IMG/VR virus record: IMGVR_UViG_3300035698_012950
Location: 1 to 63,053 of that record
Length of the DNA stretch: 63,053 bases
DNA from: a virus
Direction: 5' to 3' (one strand)
Made by a program: the position numbers and the translations under genes. Positions 1 to 7,317 of the stretch are shown here, piece by piece. Position 1 is the stretch's first letter; the number at the start of each line of letters is the position of its first letter. The notes under the pieces were generated by a model. It searched no databases, was not told where the DNA came from, and saw only the letters and a list, made by a program, of their open reading frames with translations.

Positions 1-127
1 AGCAAGATGAAACATTACGCTGCTATCTTTCCCGGCACTAAAGCTAAGGTATATTGATTCGAAATTATCGAACGTATAAATAACTCTTTCCCGGGCTGCC
101 TCAAGAACATCTTTATCAAGAGAGTAT
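1..127. repeat. Left copy of 127-bp terminal direct repeat (circle overlap)
   Basis: Bases 1-127 are identical to 62927-63053. The repeat lies inside the coding frame of the ibrA-like gene, and joining the two ends restores one open frame with an intact PP-loop motif. An overlap of exactly 127 bases is the usual signature of a k=127 assembly graph closing a circle, so this is read as an assembly overlap and not as a biological terminal repeat. Confidence 0.93.
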
Positions 128-144
128 TTTTTTAACTTGCTCAT
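1..144 (-). CDS. ibrA: IbrA-like PAPS reductase/PP-loop protein, N-terminal part (gene crosses the contig ends)
   Basis: This is the start of the gene that continues at 62926 and ends at 61694, giving 458 residues in all. The ATG at 144-142 overlaps the TAA of the upstream ibrB-like gene by one base (TAATG), so the two are probably translationally coupled. The N-terminal residues place SFSAGKDS at about residues 34-41, the PP-loop ATP-pyrophosphatase motif of the PAPS reductase family. The piece is only intelligible once the contig is circularised; a linear gene caller would start the protein 43 residues too late and lose the catalytic loop. Confidence 0.85.
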   Translation of the reverse strand, partial: MSKLKKYSLDKDVLEAARERVIYTFDNFESIYLSFSAGKDSSVMFHLA

Positions 145-1274
145 TAGTATATATCCGAAACAGGTTTATTTTTTATGATATCTTCATCAAGTTCGTTATA
201 TCCATTTTCCATTAACCAAATATTCAAATATTTCAACGCCATTTTATCAGCTTCAAATTGTTGGATTTTGGATAGCTTTGAATATCCTGACCTGAAACAA
301 GAAGGAATCCCATATTCATAGCACAAAGAAGCCTGACCAAGCCAAGCAATCCTATTCATTGTGTCATTTGAAAGATAATGCTCACATGAGTTTTTCCATT
401 CATATATCACTTTCTTAAGAACCAATTCGAAAAGAGGAATGTTTTTTAAAAATTCAGTATATTTATTTTCACAATCATCTTTTGTCATTTCTCCAGGAGG
501 TTTGTTTGAATAAAAACCGGCCTTATGGCATTCCCATTTTTCATAGGTGTGAAGGATTCTACCTTCTTTTTTTTCTTTATCTGGATCAATGTTTTCTTCA
601 TCAAGTATTTCATCAATATCTTCTTCTGTCATCAAATCAATATCCCAGGATTTCGTAAATTCTTGATCTGCAAAAACTTCGCTCAATCCGGATACCTGGC
701 AAAGCCTTAATATTTCATCTGGATCCATGCCAAGTTCTTTGCCTATTTTTTTATTTGACCAATTTCTTCTTTTTAGTTCAACAACTATATCTGTCATGGA
801 GTCCACCTGGTGTTTTCCCCTGGCTCGGTTATGGCGAATTGTTGAGGCTATTCTGTCCATTCTTCCGGTATTGTCTGCCTTTACGAACACAACCGGCAAA
901 TACCCATGAACTCTTTTTCTTACATCTTCGAACTCTTTACAAACCCTGGTTCTATGGAATCCGTCAATAACCTCTATTCCATTTTCAGTGTTCCAGGTAA
1001 CGACCGGTTGGGTATACCCATCATGGTTTATAGAATGGCGTAATAGCTCCATTTCAGGCGGGGCCACGCTGTTTGGGTTGTAGTCGTTTGCTGACACGGT
1101 TTCTGCTTTTACCCACCGGATACAGTCAATGGGCTCTGATTTAAAGGGACTTGCTTCTGATAGCAAGGTTCTAACCTCATTTATTAAATCCACCCTGTCT
1201 TCCAAAAGGGCTTCTGGTAAATTTTTTATTATATCTTGGATTTTATAAACAGCTTCCAAATAATTAATATCCAT
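144..1274 (-). CDS. ibrB: IbrB-like ParB/sulfiredoxin-fold protein
   Basis: A protein of 376 residues. The N-terminal half (about residues 45-200) looks like a ParB/Srx domain: it has a predicted loop with DGFHRTRVC near residue 103, matching the G-x-H-R type nucleotide-binding motif, then RHNRARGKH and an HTH-like stretch (NKKIGKELGMDPDEILRL). The C-terminal 170 residues are unlike chromosomal ParB. It is followed without a gap by a PAPS-reductase-like gene, which is the ibrB-ibrA pair first described as regulators of immunoglobulin-binding proteins in E. coli. Biochemical function is unknown. The gene lies in the leftward operon from the promoter at 1574-1602, behind orf75. No clear ribosome site precedes the ATG. 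Confidence 0.75.
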   Translation of the reverse strand: MDINYLEAVYKIQDIIKNLPEALLEDRVDLINEVRTLLSEASPFKSEPIDCIRWVKAETVSANDYNPNSVAPPEMELLRHSINHDGYTQPVVTWNTENGIEVIDGFHRTRVCKEFEDVRKRVHGYLPVVFVKADNTGRMDRIASTIRHNRARGKHQVDSMTDIVVELKRRNWSNKKIGKELGMDPDEILRLCQVSGLSEVFADQEFTKSWDIDLMTEEDIDEILDEENIDPDKEKKEGRILHTYEKWECHKAGFYSNKPPGEMTKDDCENKYTEFLKNIPLFELVLKKVIYEWKNSCEHYLSNDTMNRIAWLGQASLCYEYGIPSCFRSGYSKLSKIQQFEADKMALKYLNIWLMENGYNELDEDIIKNKPVSDIY

Positions 1275-1293
1275 CTTTATTTAAACACCTTTT

Positions 1294-1521
1294 TTATTTG
1301 ATTATTCCCATTGAAACCCCGTTCACCACATACAAATTGACCTCTCCAGGAGAAGAAAATTTAAATCCTTTCAACTTATTTTGTTCAGGATGAATGGCCG
1401 CATAAGATTTAACGATACAATGATGGTTTTTTTGATTAACTAAATTCGAATTGGTATTAGAAACAGAAAAACCAGGCTCAAGTGGGGTGACAGCCTGGTT
1501 TTTCACGTTGGAATTGATCAT
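1294..1521 (-). CDS. Hypothetical protein, first gene of the leftward operon
   Basis: A 75-residue protein with no recognised domain. The start is fixed by AAGGAGG six bases before the ATG at 1521-1519; a longer frame reaching 1602 would run across the promoter and operator and is not favoured. Its mRNA would begin near 1567, only about 45 bases upstream. Being the first gene after a consensus promoter and beside the repressor suggests a regulatory or anti-repression role, but nothing in the sequence shows it. Confidence 0.75.
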   Translation of the reverse strand: MINSNVKNQAVTPLEPGFSVSNTNSNLVNQKNHHCIVKSYAAIHPEQNKLKGFKFSSPGEVNLYVVNGVSMGIIK

Positions 1522-1548
1522 GCTGGCCTCCTTATCATAGGGGCCGTG

Positions 1549-1566
1549 TTCGCCTGGCAGGGTGAA
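1549..1566. promoter_or_regulatory. Dyad operator O-left
   Basis: The 18-base TTCGCCTGGCAGGGTGAA is nearly palindromic (outer halves TTCGCC/GGTGAA) and sits immediately after the predicted start point of the leftward promoter. Its reverse complement closely matches the element at 1930-1947. Paired matching dyads at two divergent transcription units are typical repressor sites. Binding by the adjacent HTH protein is inference. Confidence 0.6.
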
Positions 1567-1573
1567 TGGTGAA

Positions 1574-1602
1574 ATTATATGTATAAAATATTGATTTGTC
1601 AA
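1574..1602 (-). promoter_or_regulatory. Consensus sigma-70 promoter, leftward
   Basis: On the minus strand TTGACA (1602-1597) is separated by exactly 17 bases from TATAAT (1579-1574), a perfect match to the housekeeping consensus. The start point would be near 1567, directly at the dyad 1549-1566. It drives orf75, ibrB, ibrA and the HAD gene across the contig junction. Confidence 0.85.
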
Positions 1603-1638
1603 ATAATAAAAAAAGTTTCCTTTGAGGCAATATTTTTA

Positions 1639-1667
1639 TTGACATTGTTTTTTTAGCTTGATAAAGT
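1639..1667 (+). promoter_or_regulatory. Promoter for the HTH repressor gene, leaderless transcript
   Basis: TTGACA at 1639-1644, with a weak -10 (TAAAGT at 1662-1667 after 17 bases, or GATAAA at 1660-1665). The predicted start point is 1672-1675, which coincides with the ATG at 1674. No Shine-Dalgarno sequence lies before that ATG, so the mRNA is probably leaderless, as for lambda cI from PRM. Confidence 0.55.
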
Positions 1668-1673
1668 CAAATT

Positions 1674-1907
1674 ATGAAAAAGTTTGAGAGCAAAAAAAAG
1701 AAGAAACCAAGTCAGAAAAAGATCGCTGATAAGCTTGAAATTTCCACAGGTTTTTTGTCAAAGATTTTATCCGGGAAAAGGAATTGCGGCTTTGAATTAG
1801 CCAACAGTATTTCTAAACAGACCGGATCTGAAATTTATCTTTGGCTGACAGGGAATGAGACCTATTCAGAAATCAGGAAAAAACTTTTGTTGAGTGTTGT
1901 TAAATAA
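1674..1907 (+). CDS. XRE-type HTH protein, candidate repressor
   Basis: A 77-residue protein with a lysine-rich N-terminus and a Cro/CI-type helix-turn-helix at about residues 13-45 (QKKIADKLEISTGFLSKIL). It has no peptidase or dimerisation domain, so it resembles a Cro-size regulator more than a full CI. It lies between the leftward promoter/dyad and a second dyad at 1930-1947, and the ATG appears to coincide with the transcription start. The likely role is control of the lysis-lysogeny choice through the two dyads. Which of the repressor or Cro roles it plays cannot be told. Confidence 0.75.
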   Translation: MKKFESKKKKKPSQKKIADKLEISTGFLSKILSGKRNCGFELANSISKQTGSEIYLWLTGNETYSEIRKKLLLSVVK

Positions 1908-1915
1908 CCAATAAT
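1887..1915 (+). promoter_or_regulatory. Candidate rightward promoter
   Basis: TTGTTG (1887-1892), a 17-base spacer and AATAAT (1910-1915) inside and just after the end of the HTH gene. The start point would be near 1922, with the second dyad at about +8. This mirrors the arrangement at the leftward promoter. Confidence 0.45.
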
Positions 1916-1929
1916 CTTAAAAGGCCGTG

Positions 1930-1947
1930 TTCACCCTGGCAGGGAGC
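1930..1947. promoter_or_regulatory. Dyad operator O-right
   Basis: TTCACCCTGGCAGGGAGC matches the reverse complement of the 1549-1566 dyad at 15 of 18 positions, and the flanking GGCCGTG is also shared with the left copy on the plus strand. It sits at the start of the rightward transcript, before the 40-residue gene and the replication genes. Confidence 0.55.
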
Positions 1948-1966
1948 CCGCCGAAAGGAAAAAATC

Positions 1967-2089
1967 TTGAAAAGTTCAAAATCGTCAATCACAAAATTTA
2001 AATTCTTTAAACAATTGCCCATGGATTTTTGTAAAATCATCCTTGGGGCTATGCTCGGTTACGCATGGGCGTATCATCATTTTTCATAG
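1967..2089 (+). CDS. Small membrane protein (40 aa)
   Basis: Short frame with a TTG start at 1967, seven bases after AAAGGA. The product has a basic N-terminus (KSSKSSITKFKFFK) followed by one hydrophobic segment (CKIILGAMLGYAWAYHH), so one membrane span with the N-terminus inside is likely. The stop codon overlaps the AGGAG ribosome site of the exonuclease gene, which points to coupled translation. Function unknown. Confidence 0.55.
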   Translation: MKSSKSSITKFKFFKQLPMDFCKIILGAMLGYAWAYHHFS

Positions 2090-2102
2090 GAGAATATTTT
2101 AA

Positions 2103-2759
2103 ATGAAAGAAAAAAAGAAAATTATTGCAATAGACCTTGAAACAATTGCTGACCCAGTCTGTCTGAACTTTTTACCTGAAATCAAAGCTAAGGGAAATTT
2201 GAAAGACCCTGAAAAAATCAAAGAGGATATCGCGGCAAAGACCATAAAACAGATCGCTGACATGGGGCTTTCCCCTGCAATGAATATGATTTGTTGCGCT
2301 GGATGGTGTGATGAAAATGGAGCTGGCAGCCTTTCAATTCAAAAAGCTGACCACACCAGTGAAAAGAAATTGTTGATTGATTTTTGGGAAATACTTTCCG
2401 GATATGATCATTTTGTTACCTTCAATGGCCGGTCATTTGATCTGCGGTGCATGCACTTACATGGAATAACTCATGGCATAAGGCCGGGCGTTAACATTGA
2501 CAAGGGCCGGTATAATCACGGGAACCATACCGACTTAAGACAAATCTTGGCCGGGACTGACACGTTCGCCAGTGGCAAGCTTGATTTCTTCTGTAAAAAG
2601 TATCTTGACGATCATAAAACAGAAGGGATTGACGGTGCCCAGGTTCAGTCTTTTTTTGACATGGGGCTGCATGAGGAAATTGCAAAGTATTGCGAAAAAG
2701 ATTGTGACCTTACCCTTCGCCTTTACAAAAAAGTTGAAATCGCAGGGCTTTTGGAGTAG
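2103..2759 (+). CDS. PolB-like 3'-5' exonuclease (DEDDy)
   Basis: A 218-residue RNase H-fold exonuclease resembling the proofreading domain of family B polymerases (DNA_pol_B_exo2 type). Exo I is DLE at residues 11-13, Exo II is FNGRSFDL near 107-114, and Exo III is YCEKDCDL near 197-204, so the four acidic residues and the tyrosine are present. No polymerase domain is attached. It would degrade single-stranded DNA 3' to 5' in replication or recombination. AGGAG precedes the ATG by about ten bases. Confidence 0.85.
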   Translation: MKEKKKIIAIDLETIADPVCLNFLPEIKAKGNLKDPEKIKEDIAAKTIKQIADMGLSPAMNMICCAGWCDENGAGSLSIQKADHTSEKKLLIDFWEILSGYDHFVTFNGRSFDLRCMHLHGITHGIRPGVNIDKGRYNHGNHTDLRQILAGTDTFASGKLDFFCKKYLDDHKTEGIDGAQVQSFFDMGLHEEIAKYCEKDCDLTLRLYKKVEIAGLLE

Positions 2760-2771
2760 CAGGTTACCCCC

Positions 2772-2993
2772 ATGGAAAATGACAAAAATGATACAGGTAT
2801 CAAAGAAAAACAGAAAAAGCCGTTTTGGGCATATGCGAAATGCACACACAGTTTACCAAGGCATGGGGAAGGGTGCCAAAAATACCGGCATAAATATGAT
2901 TTTGTATTTGGTTTGAAAAAGTTTGTACGGTTCAGGAGATATGTCGGGCCAGATGGCGAAGTAAAAAAAACAGTTGAAATAGAAATTAACTAA
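2772..2993 (+). CDS. Hypothetical protein (73 aa)
   Basis: A basic 73-residue protein with two Cys and three His in the middle (CTHSLPRHGEGCQKYRH), which could bind zinc, followed by a beta-strand-rich C-terminus. It starts 12 bases after the exonuclease stop, in the same direction. No family was recognised. Confidence 0.55.
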   Translation: MENDKNDTGIKEKQKKPFWAYAKCTHSLPRHGEGCQKYRHKYDFVFGLKKFVRFRRYVGPDGEVKKTVEIEIN

Positions 2994-3010
2994 TAAACAA
3001 GGAGAATGTC

Positions 3011-4792
3011 ATGAGTATCAAAGGGTTAGAACGCCAGTTGAATGAAGCTGGGAAAATCAAAATAGGTATCAAGGGGGCTATGATTAAAAGCGCTGGTGGG
3101 AATGAATTTCAGCCACCACAAAAACTTGACCACATGCTGATTACCACCACAGATAAAGATGAAAACAACAATTATGTGGTTGATGCAGAATTGCAGGACA
3201 AACTCAAGGCCAGCGCCTGTTCAATCGTAAACAAGGATAACAATTTAACCGGCATTGGTATCAGGCTCCTTTATAACGATACTGATTTGAATTTTCCACA
3301 TCGTTATGTATCATATGTTTCCGGAAAAATGTCCTGCCATGGCGATGGTGAAAAATCCCTTAAAAGGATTGATAATTTCACGATAGAACATCCATGCCCA
3401 TGCTCACGGATCGATGGTGGGTACGATGGTAAGGACAAGTGCAAACCATCTGGTACGCTGACTTGTTTCATTGATGAAGCTGATTTTTTCGGCCAGGCCC
3501 ATAAGTTCCGGACAACATCCATGAATACAATCAAAGGCATCCTGGGCGGCATTGAGCTTATCAAATCGGCCACAGGTGGAAAAATTGCCGGTCTTCCTTT
3601 AATGCTGATCATGAACGAAAAACGAACTGCAACCCCTGGAGGTATTGCAACAACGGTATATGTGGTTTCTATCTGCTATCGTGGCAACATGTCCGACCTT
3701 CGAGAAGAGGTTTTGAAGATCATGACAGCCGAAAAACAGTATTTGATCAGTATGGATTCCATTGAAGATCAAGCCAAAAATGATGCCGCTAAAAATACAA
3801 TGACTCCGGAAGAGGAAAGAGAGGTTTGTGAAGAATTTTATCCGGATGCCGTTGTTATCGATGAAAGTAATGGTGAAGTTGATTTGAATAATACCAAAAC
3901 CGTTTCCCAGGAAAATGCCGGCGCCGGTGCCCAGGTTACCCAGGAAAACACCCAGGAAATTAAAACCGATCAGGATCAGAATCAAACTGTTGATCAATCC
4001 GCTACCACCCAGACCAATATTCAAACTGATCAAGAATTAATAGAAGATATTAATTTGCAGTATGTAAAAGCAGTAATCCCGGTTGGATCATATTTGAAAG
4101 TTTACAATAGCTTCATCATAGAAGAAAATCTGGAACCTGCTATGAAATTTGCCAATCGGTTAATGGCAGGTAACATGATCTATTGGCTTGAGCAAAATTA
4201 TTGCGATATTATATTTGAGTCGAATATCAAAAAACCTGAACTTTTAGAAGTGGTTAGACACATCCTAACCAAAACACTTCAGGAATCAACCGTATCTACC
4301 GAATCAGTCAACCCAGGCTCTGCCGGTCAGGAAAACGTTGCTGTGAAATGCATAGAGTGTACTTCATTGCTGATGGAATCCGATTTAGGGATGGTGTGCC
4401 CCAATGGTCATAGTCAATCACCAAACAGCACCCAGGAACAAAAACCGGTTGATACCGGGGGAAATACAGGACAGGTCGAAAAAGAAAAACCGGTTTATGT
4501 AAAAGAATGGGACAATTCCCCAAAAATCACAACTCAAAAAGATTTGTTGAGAATCCTGGTTGCCCTGAAAGTGCAGCTTGAAAAAGAGGGGGTGTTGAGA
4601 CCTGATAAATGGGTCAGCCATGTCAATTATTTTCTTGACGAATCCGGCCAGGAAATTAGTGAAGCGGTAAACCTGACCATCAACCAAGGAAAAACATTTA
4701 TCAATATGCTGGCTTGTTCCACCAAGGAGCCCATTGCAGATACCGTGATTGAACTTGCAGAAAAGAACGGTGTTGATATCACGCCGTTTTAA
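3011..4792 (+). CDS. Recombination directionality factor-like protein (gp3-like) with C-terminal zinc ribbon
   Basis: A 593-residue protein with a strong AAGGAGA site before the ATG. Residues 1-250 resemble the large gp3-like directionality factors of actinophages, which steer integrases to excision: a CHGDG...HPCPCSRID...KCKPSG cysteine cluster, then a beta-rich core with FFGQAHKFRTTSMNTIKG. A low-complexity Gln/Asn/Thr linker (about 295-340) separates this from the C-terminal part, which carries a second zinc ribbon (CIECT...CPNGH, about 446-465). gp3-like proteins usually pair with serine integrases, while this phage has a tyrosine integrase, so the true role may be DNA replication or recombination. 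The family assignment is by eye. Confidence 0.45.
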   Translation: MSIKGLERQLNEAGKIKIGIKGAMIKSAGGNEFQPPQKLDHMLITTTDKDENNNYVVDAELQDKLKASACSIVNKDNNLTGIGIRLLYNDTDLNFPHRYVSYVSGKMSCHGDGEKSLKRIDNFTIEHPCPCSRIDGGYDGKDKCKPSGTLTCFIDEADFFGQAHKFRTTSMNTIKGILGGIELIKSATGGKIAGLPLMLIMNEKRTATPGGIATTVYVVSICYRGNMSDLREEVLKIMTAEKQYLISMDSIEDQAKNDAAKNTMTPEEEREVCEEFYPDAVVIDESNGEVDLNNTKTVSQENAGAGAQVTQENTQEIKTDQDQNQTVDQSATTQTNIQTDQELIEDINLQYVKAVIPVGSYLKVYNSFIIEENLEPAMKFANRLMAGNMIYWLEQNYCDIIFESNIKKPELLEVVRHILTKTLQESTVSTESVNPGSAGQENVAVKCIECTSLLMESDLGMVCPNGHSQSPNSTQEQKPVDTGGNTGQVEKEKPVYVKEWDNSPKITTQKDLLRILVALKVQLEKEGVLRPDKWVSHVNYFLDESGQEISEAVNLTINQGKTFINMLACSTKEPIADTVIELAEKNGVDITPF

Positions 4793-4866
4793 AGACCGAC
4801 CATGAACAATAAAAAATAGTAAATTCATAGAACGATAATTTAATCTAAAATCAAGGAGTACGAAAA

Positions 4867-5541
4867 ATGGCAGACACACAAGTAATTCCATGGGGCGAAG
4901 TAGCAGTTGACGAAACATTGACAGAAGCGGATCAAAAAGCATCGGACGATATTTCGAACAAGACAATGGTTGGCTGGGCGCTGTGTACGGTATCTGAATG
5001 TACAGCCTTTGAAAATGCTATGTCAAAGTACACCTGCAATGCTGCAAACCTGAAACTCATGATTAACAGCGTTATTAAGATTGAACAACCCATCATTGAT
5101 GACAAAGGACAACCGGTTAAAAGGAATGGTGAAGTTGTCCAGAAAATTATGGATATTCCGGCAGACAAATTGGCATCTTTTAATGCTCTTTATGCTGGCA
5201 GATTTATTTTTGATTCTATCAATCTCCAACATCCTCTTGAAAAGGATGGCATGAGAAACAGGCGGTTGTTCGTGGCAAAGCGCCTTGGTTTAATTACACC
5301 GACTTCAACCGTCATTCCTGCAATGGCCTGGGCCGGTGCTGCCGGAAAACAGGTGGTTGTCAAAACTGGATGGAATTCATGGACTGACAAGATGACAGAA
5401 GAGGTAAAGAAAAACGTCAAGGTTGACTGGGATGGCTATGATTATGCTTCAACAGCCAATGCCGGTACAGGGTCAGAAAACAATACTGGATCTGCCACCA
5501 CTGGCGCTGGGTCCACTGACACCGAAGAATTCAGTATTTAA
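4867..5541 (+). CDS. Possible ssDNA-binding protein
   Basis: A 224-residue protein with a clear AAGGAG site. Its last 35 residues are a Gly/Ser/Thr/Asn-rich linker ending in an acidic tip with a hydrophobic end (DTEEFSI), the architecture of SSB-type tails that recruit replication proteins. The N-terminal 185 residues were not recognised as an OB fold by eye. It lies between the RDF-like gene and two recombination nuclease/helicase genes, where phages often keep an SSB or annealing protein. The function is inference. Confidence 0.4.
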   Translation: MADTQVIPWGEVAVDETLTEADQKASDDISNKTMVGWALCTVSECTAFENAMSKYTCNAANLKLMINSVIKIEQPIIDDKGQPVKRNGEVVQKIMDIPADKLASFNALYAGRFIFDSINLQHPLEKDGMRNRRLFVAKRLGLITPTSTVIPAMAWAGAAGKQVVVKTGWNSWTDKMTEEVKKNVKVDWDGYDYASTANAGTGSENNTGSATTGAGSTDTEEFSI

Positions 5542-5552
5542 TCTAAATCCAA

Positions 5553-6323
5553 ATGGCTGATAAAAAAGCATATCATCCAAATGGAGCCAATAGTATCTGG
5601 TTCCGGGAAAAATATCATACTTACACAGATGATACCGGGACCAGATACACATCTGGAACATCATTCTCGAAACCATTCTTCCCTCAATTTGACACAATTG
5701 AAGTTTCAATAAAATGCTCTAAAAGTAACAACCCCAAATATTCAGGGCGAGACCCAAAAGATATCCAGGCAGAATGGGCAGCGGAAGGCAAGAGGGGAAG
5801 CTCAGAAGGTGATAATGCCCATGAATATGCAGAAGGAGTGATGTCAGGCTGGGAATTGTCAAAACTTCCTTATCCTATATCAGAACGGTGTTTATTCTTG
5901 TTTGGCCAGGTCAGTAGAATATCTGATTTCCTTTTAAAAAAATATGTTTTTATCGCTGCTGAAATGATAGTTTTTTCTCCTGAATTAAAAATCGCCGGTA
6001 TGGTTGACTTAATTATGTGGGACCCTATCAATAAAATAATATTGATTATTGATTGGAAAAATAATAAAAACACTCCAACAACAACAAATACTTTTCAATC
6101 AGGATTTTATCCTATTGACCATTTGCAGCAAACCGATATCAATAAATTTTCTTTGCAATTATCACTTTATCAATACATTATGATTAAAGAAAACTACTTT
6201 CCTGATGCCGTGGGATACCGGCGTGTTTTAATCCACCTTACACCCACGGACGCAATTCCTATCACGCTTGAATACTTTGAATATGAAATCACGGAGCTAT
6301 TAAAATATGACAAACGAATTTAA
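5553..6323 (+). CDS. RecB/Cas4-like PD-(D/E)XK nuclease
   Basis: A 256-residue nuclease of the RecB family. The sequence GMVDLIM (about 148) gives the first acidic residue, IDWKNNK (about 166-172) is the D-x-K core, and LQLSLYQYIM (about 203) is the conserved Q-x-x-x-Y motif. It probably trims DNA ends with the RecD2 helicase encoded next, whose start overlaps it by 17 bases. No ribosome site is visible before the ATG, so translation may depend on the preceding gene 11 bases upstream. Confidence 0.8.
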   Translation: MADKKAYHPNGANSIWFREKYHTYTDDTGTRYTSGTSFSKPFFPQFDTIEVSIKCSKSNNPKYSGRDPKDIQAEWAAEGKRGSSEGDNAHEYAEGVMSGWELSKLPYPISERCLFLFGQVSRISDFLLKKYVFIAAEMIVFSPELKIAGMVDLIMWDPINKIILIIDWKNNKNTPTTTNTFQSGFYPIDHLQQTDINKFSLQLSLYQYIMIKENYFPDAVGYRRVLIHLTPTDAIPITLEYFEYEITELLKYDKRI

Positions 6324-7317
6324 ACCACAAGGATTGGACGAATCGCATAGCAAGCAATTTTCTTCTGACATGGATGACCCCGAAATATTAGAAGGGACAT
6401 TAACCAGGATCAGGTTTAAAAATGATACTGGTTTTGTCATAGGCGAATACCAGGACAAAGATAATAATAAATTCGCTGCCATTGGATCAATAATCAATCC
6501 CCAGGTCCAAATGGATTACCTTTTAACCGGCTATTGGATGGATGATCCAAAATGGGGGGAGCAATTCAGATTCTCAAATTATGAATCTATTATCCCGGTT
6601 GATGAAAATGGGATTTTTAAATATATCGTCCGGATCTGTAAATTTGTTGGTGCTGCCGTGGGCAATGCTCTTATTGATAAATATGGGGATCAAACTTTAA
6701 TAATAATGAAAACCGATCCTGACCGCATAGCAATGGAAATTAAGGGGATTACCCTGGAACGAGCCCAGGAGATCCAAGAGACTTTGGTTAATAATGAAGT
6801 GAATGAATCGGTTATGGTGGGACTCGGTGTTCTCCTGGACGTCCCGGGGATCAGAAAAACATTGCAATCAGATTTGATCAGGGATTATAAATCTAAGGCC
6901 GCCGATATCATAAAGCAAAATCCTTATATTTTGACCGAATACAATGGCGTAGGCTTCCCATTAGCTGACCGGGTGGCCCTTAATATAGGGTTTGCCCGTG
7001 ACAGCATAGAACGAAAAAAGGCCGTGGTCCTTCATTGCTTAAAGGACAACATGCAGGAAGGATCAGTTTGGATCCACAACCACCATTTAATTCAAAAAAT
7101 AAATGTTTTAATCCAGGTACCAGACCCAGAAGACGGAATTTGGGAATTAATTGATAGTGGATTGGTAACCCGGGTTATGGGCGGGGGGCTGACTGAAAAA
7201 GGTGAATTTGATGTTGATGATTGCTTTTTTGCCATGGCCAAAGCGTCCAAGGATGAATTTTATATTGTGAAAAAATTAACAATGATGGCTATGGGGGGAC
7301 CACTATGGAAGGATTGA
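6307..7317 (+). CDS. recD2: RecD2-like helicase, N-terminal half
   Basis: A 336-residue frame matching the non-helicase N-terminal part of RecD2: an OB-like domain (GTLTRIRFKNDTGFVIGEY, about 28-47) and helix-hairpin-helix segments (YGDQTLIIMKTDPDRI; ILTEYNGVGFPLADRVALNIG). The ATPase half is encoded by the next frame, which starts 13 bases before this stop and is in the -1 phase. A GGGGGGA heptamer in the correct phase lies 16 bases before the stop, so the two may be joined by -1 frameshifting. Together they total about 770 residues, close to full-length RecD2. Confidence 0.8.
   Translation: MTNEFKPQGLDESHSKQFSSDMDDPEILEGTLTRIRFKNDTGFVIGEYQDKDNNKFAAIGSIINPQVQMDYLLTGYWMDDPKWGEQFRFSNYESIIPVDENGIFKYIVRICKFVGAAVGNALIDKYGDQTLIIMKTDPDRIAMEIKGITLERAQEIQETLVNNEVNESVMVGLGVLLDVPGIRKTLQSDLIRDYKSKAADIIKQNPYILTEYNGVGFPLADRVALNIGFARDSIERKKAVVLHCLKDNMQEGSVWIHNHHLIQKINVLIQVPDPEDGIWELIDSGLVTRVMGGGLTEKGEFDVDDCFFAMAKASKDEFYIVKKLTMMAMGGPLWKD
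7293..7299 (+). promoter_or_regulatory. Slippery heptamer G GGG GGA, possible -1 frameshift site in recD2
   Basis: In the frame of the upstream ORF the codons are ATG GGG GGA, so the run is phased as X XXY YYZ. A -1 slip here reads on without a stop through GTTM into MEGLIKYTEQQ of the downstream ORF. Translational reinitiation at ATG 7305 is the alternative. An assembly error in the six-G run is a third possibility. Confidence 0.5.

Noticed and set aside
1-127. Biological direct terminal repeat
   Set aside because: Its length is exactly 127, the common largest k-mer size, and the ends join inside one open reading frame, so an assembly overlap of a circular or circularly permuted genome is more likely than a true short DTR.
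2572-2916. 114-residue ORF overlapping exonuclease and the next gene
   Set aside because: It lies out of frame inside the DEDDy exonuclease coding region and has no ribosome site; the two genes it overlaps are well supported.
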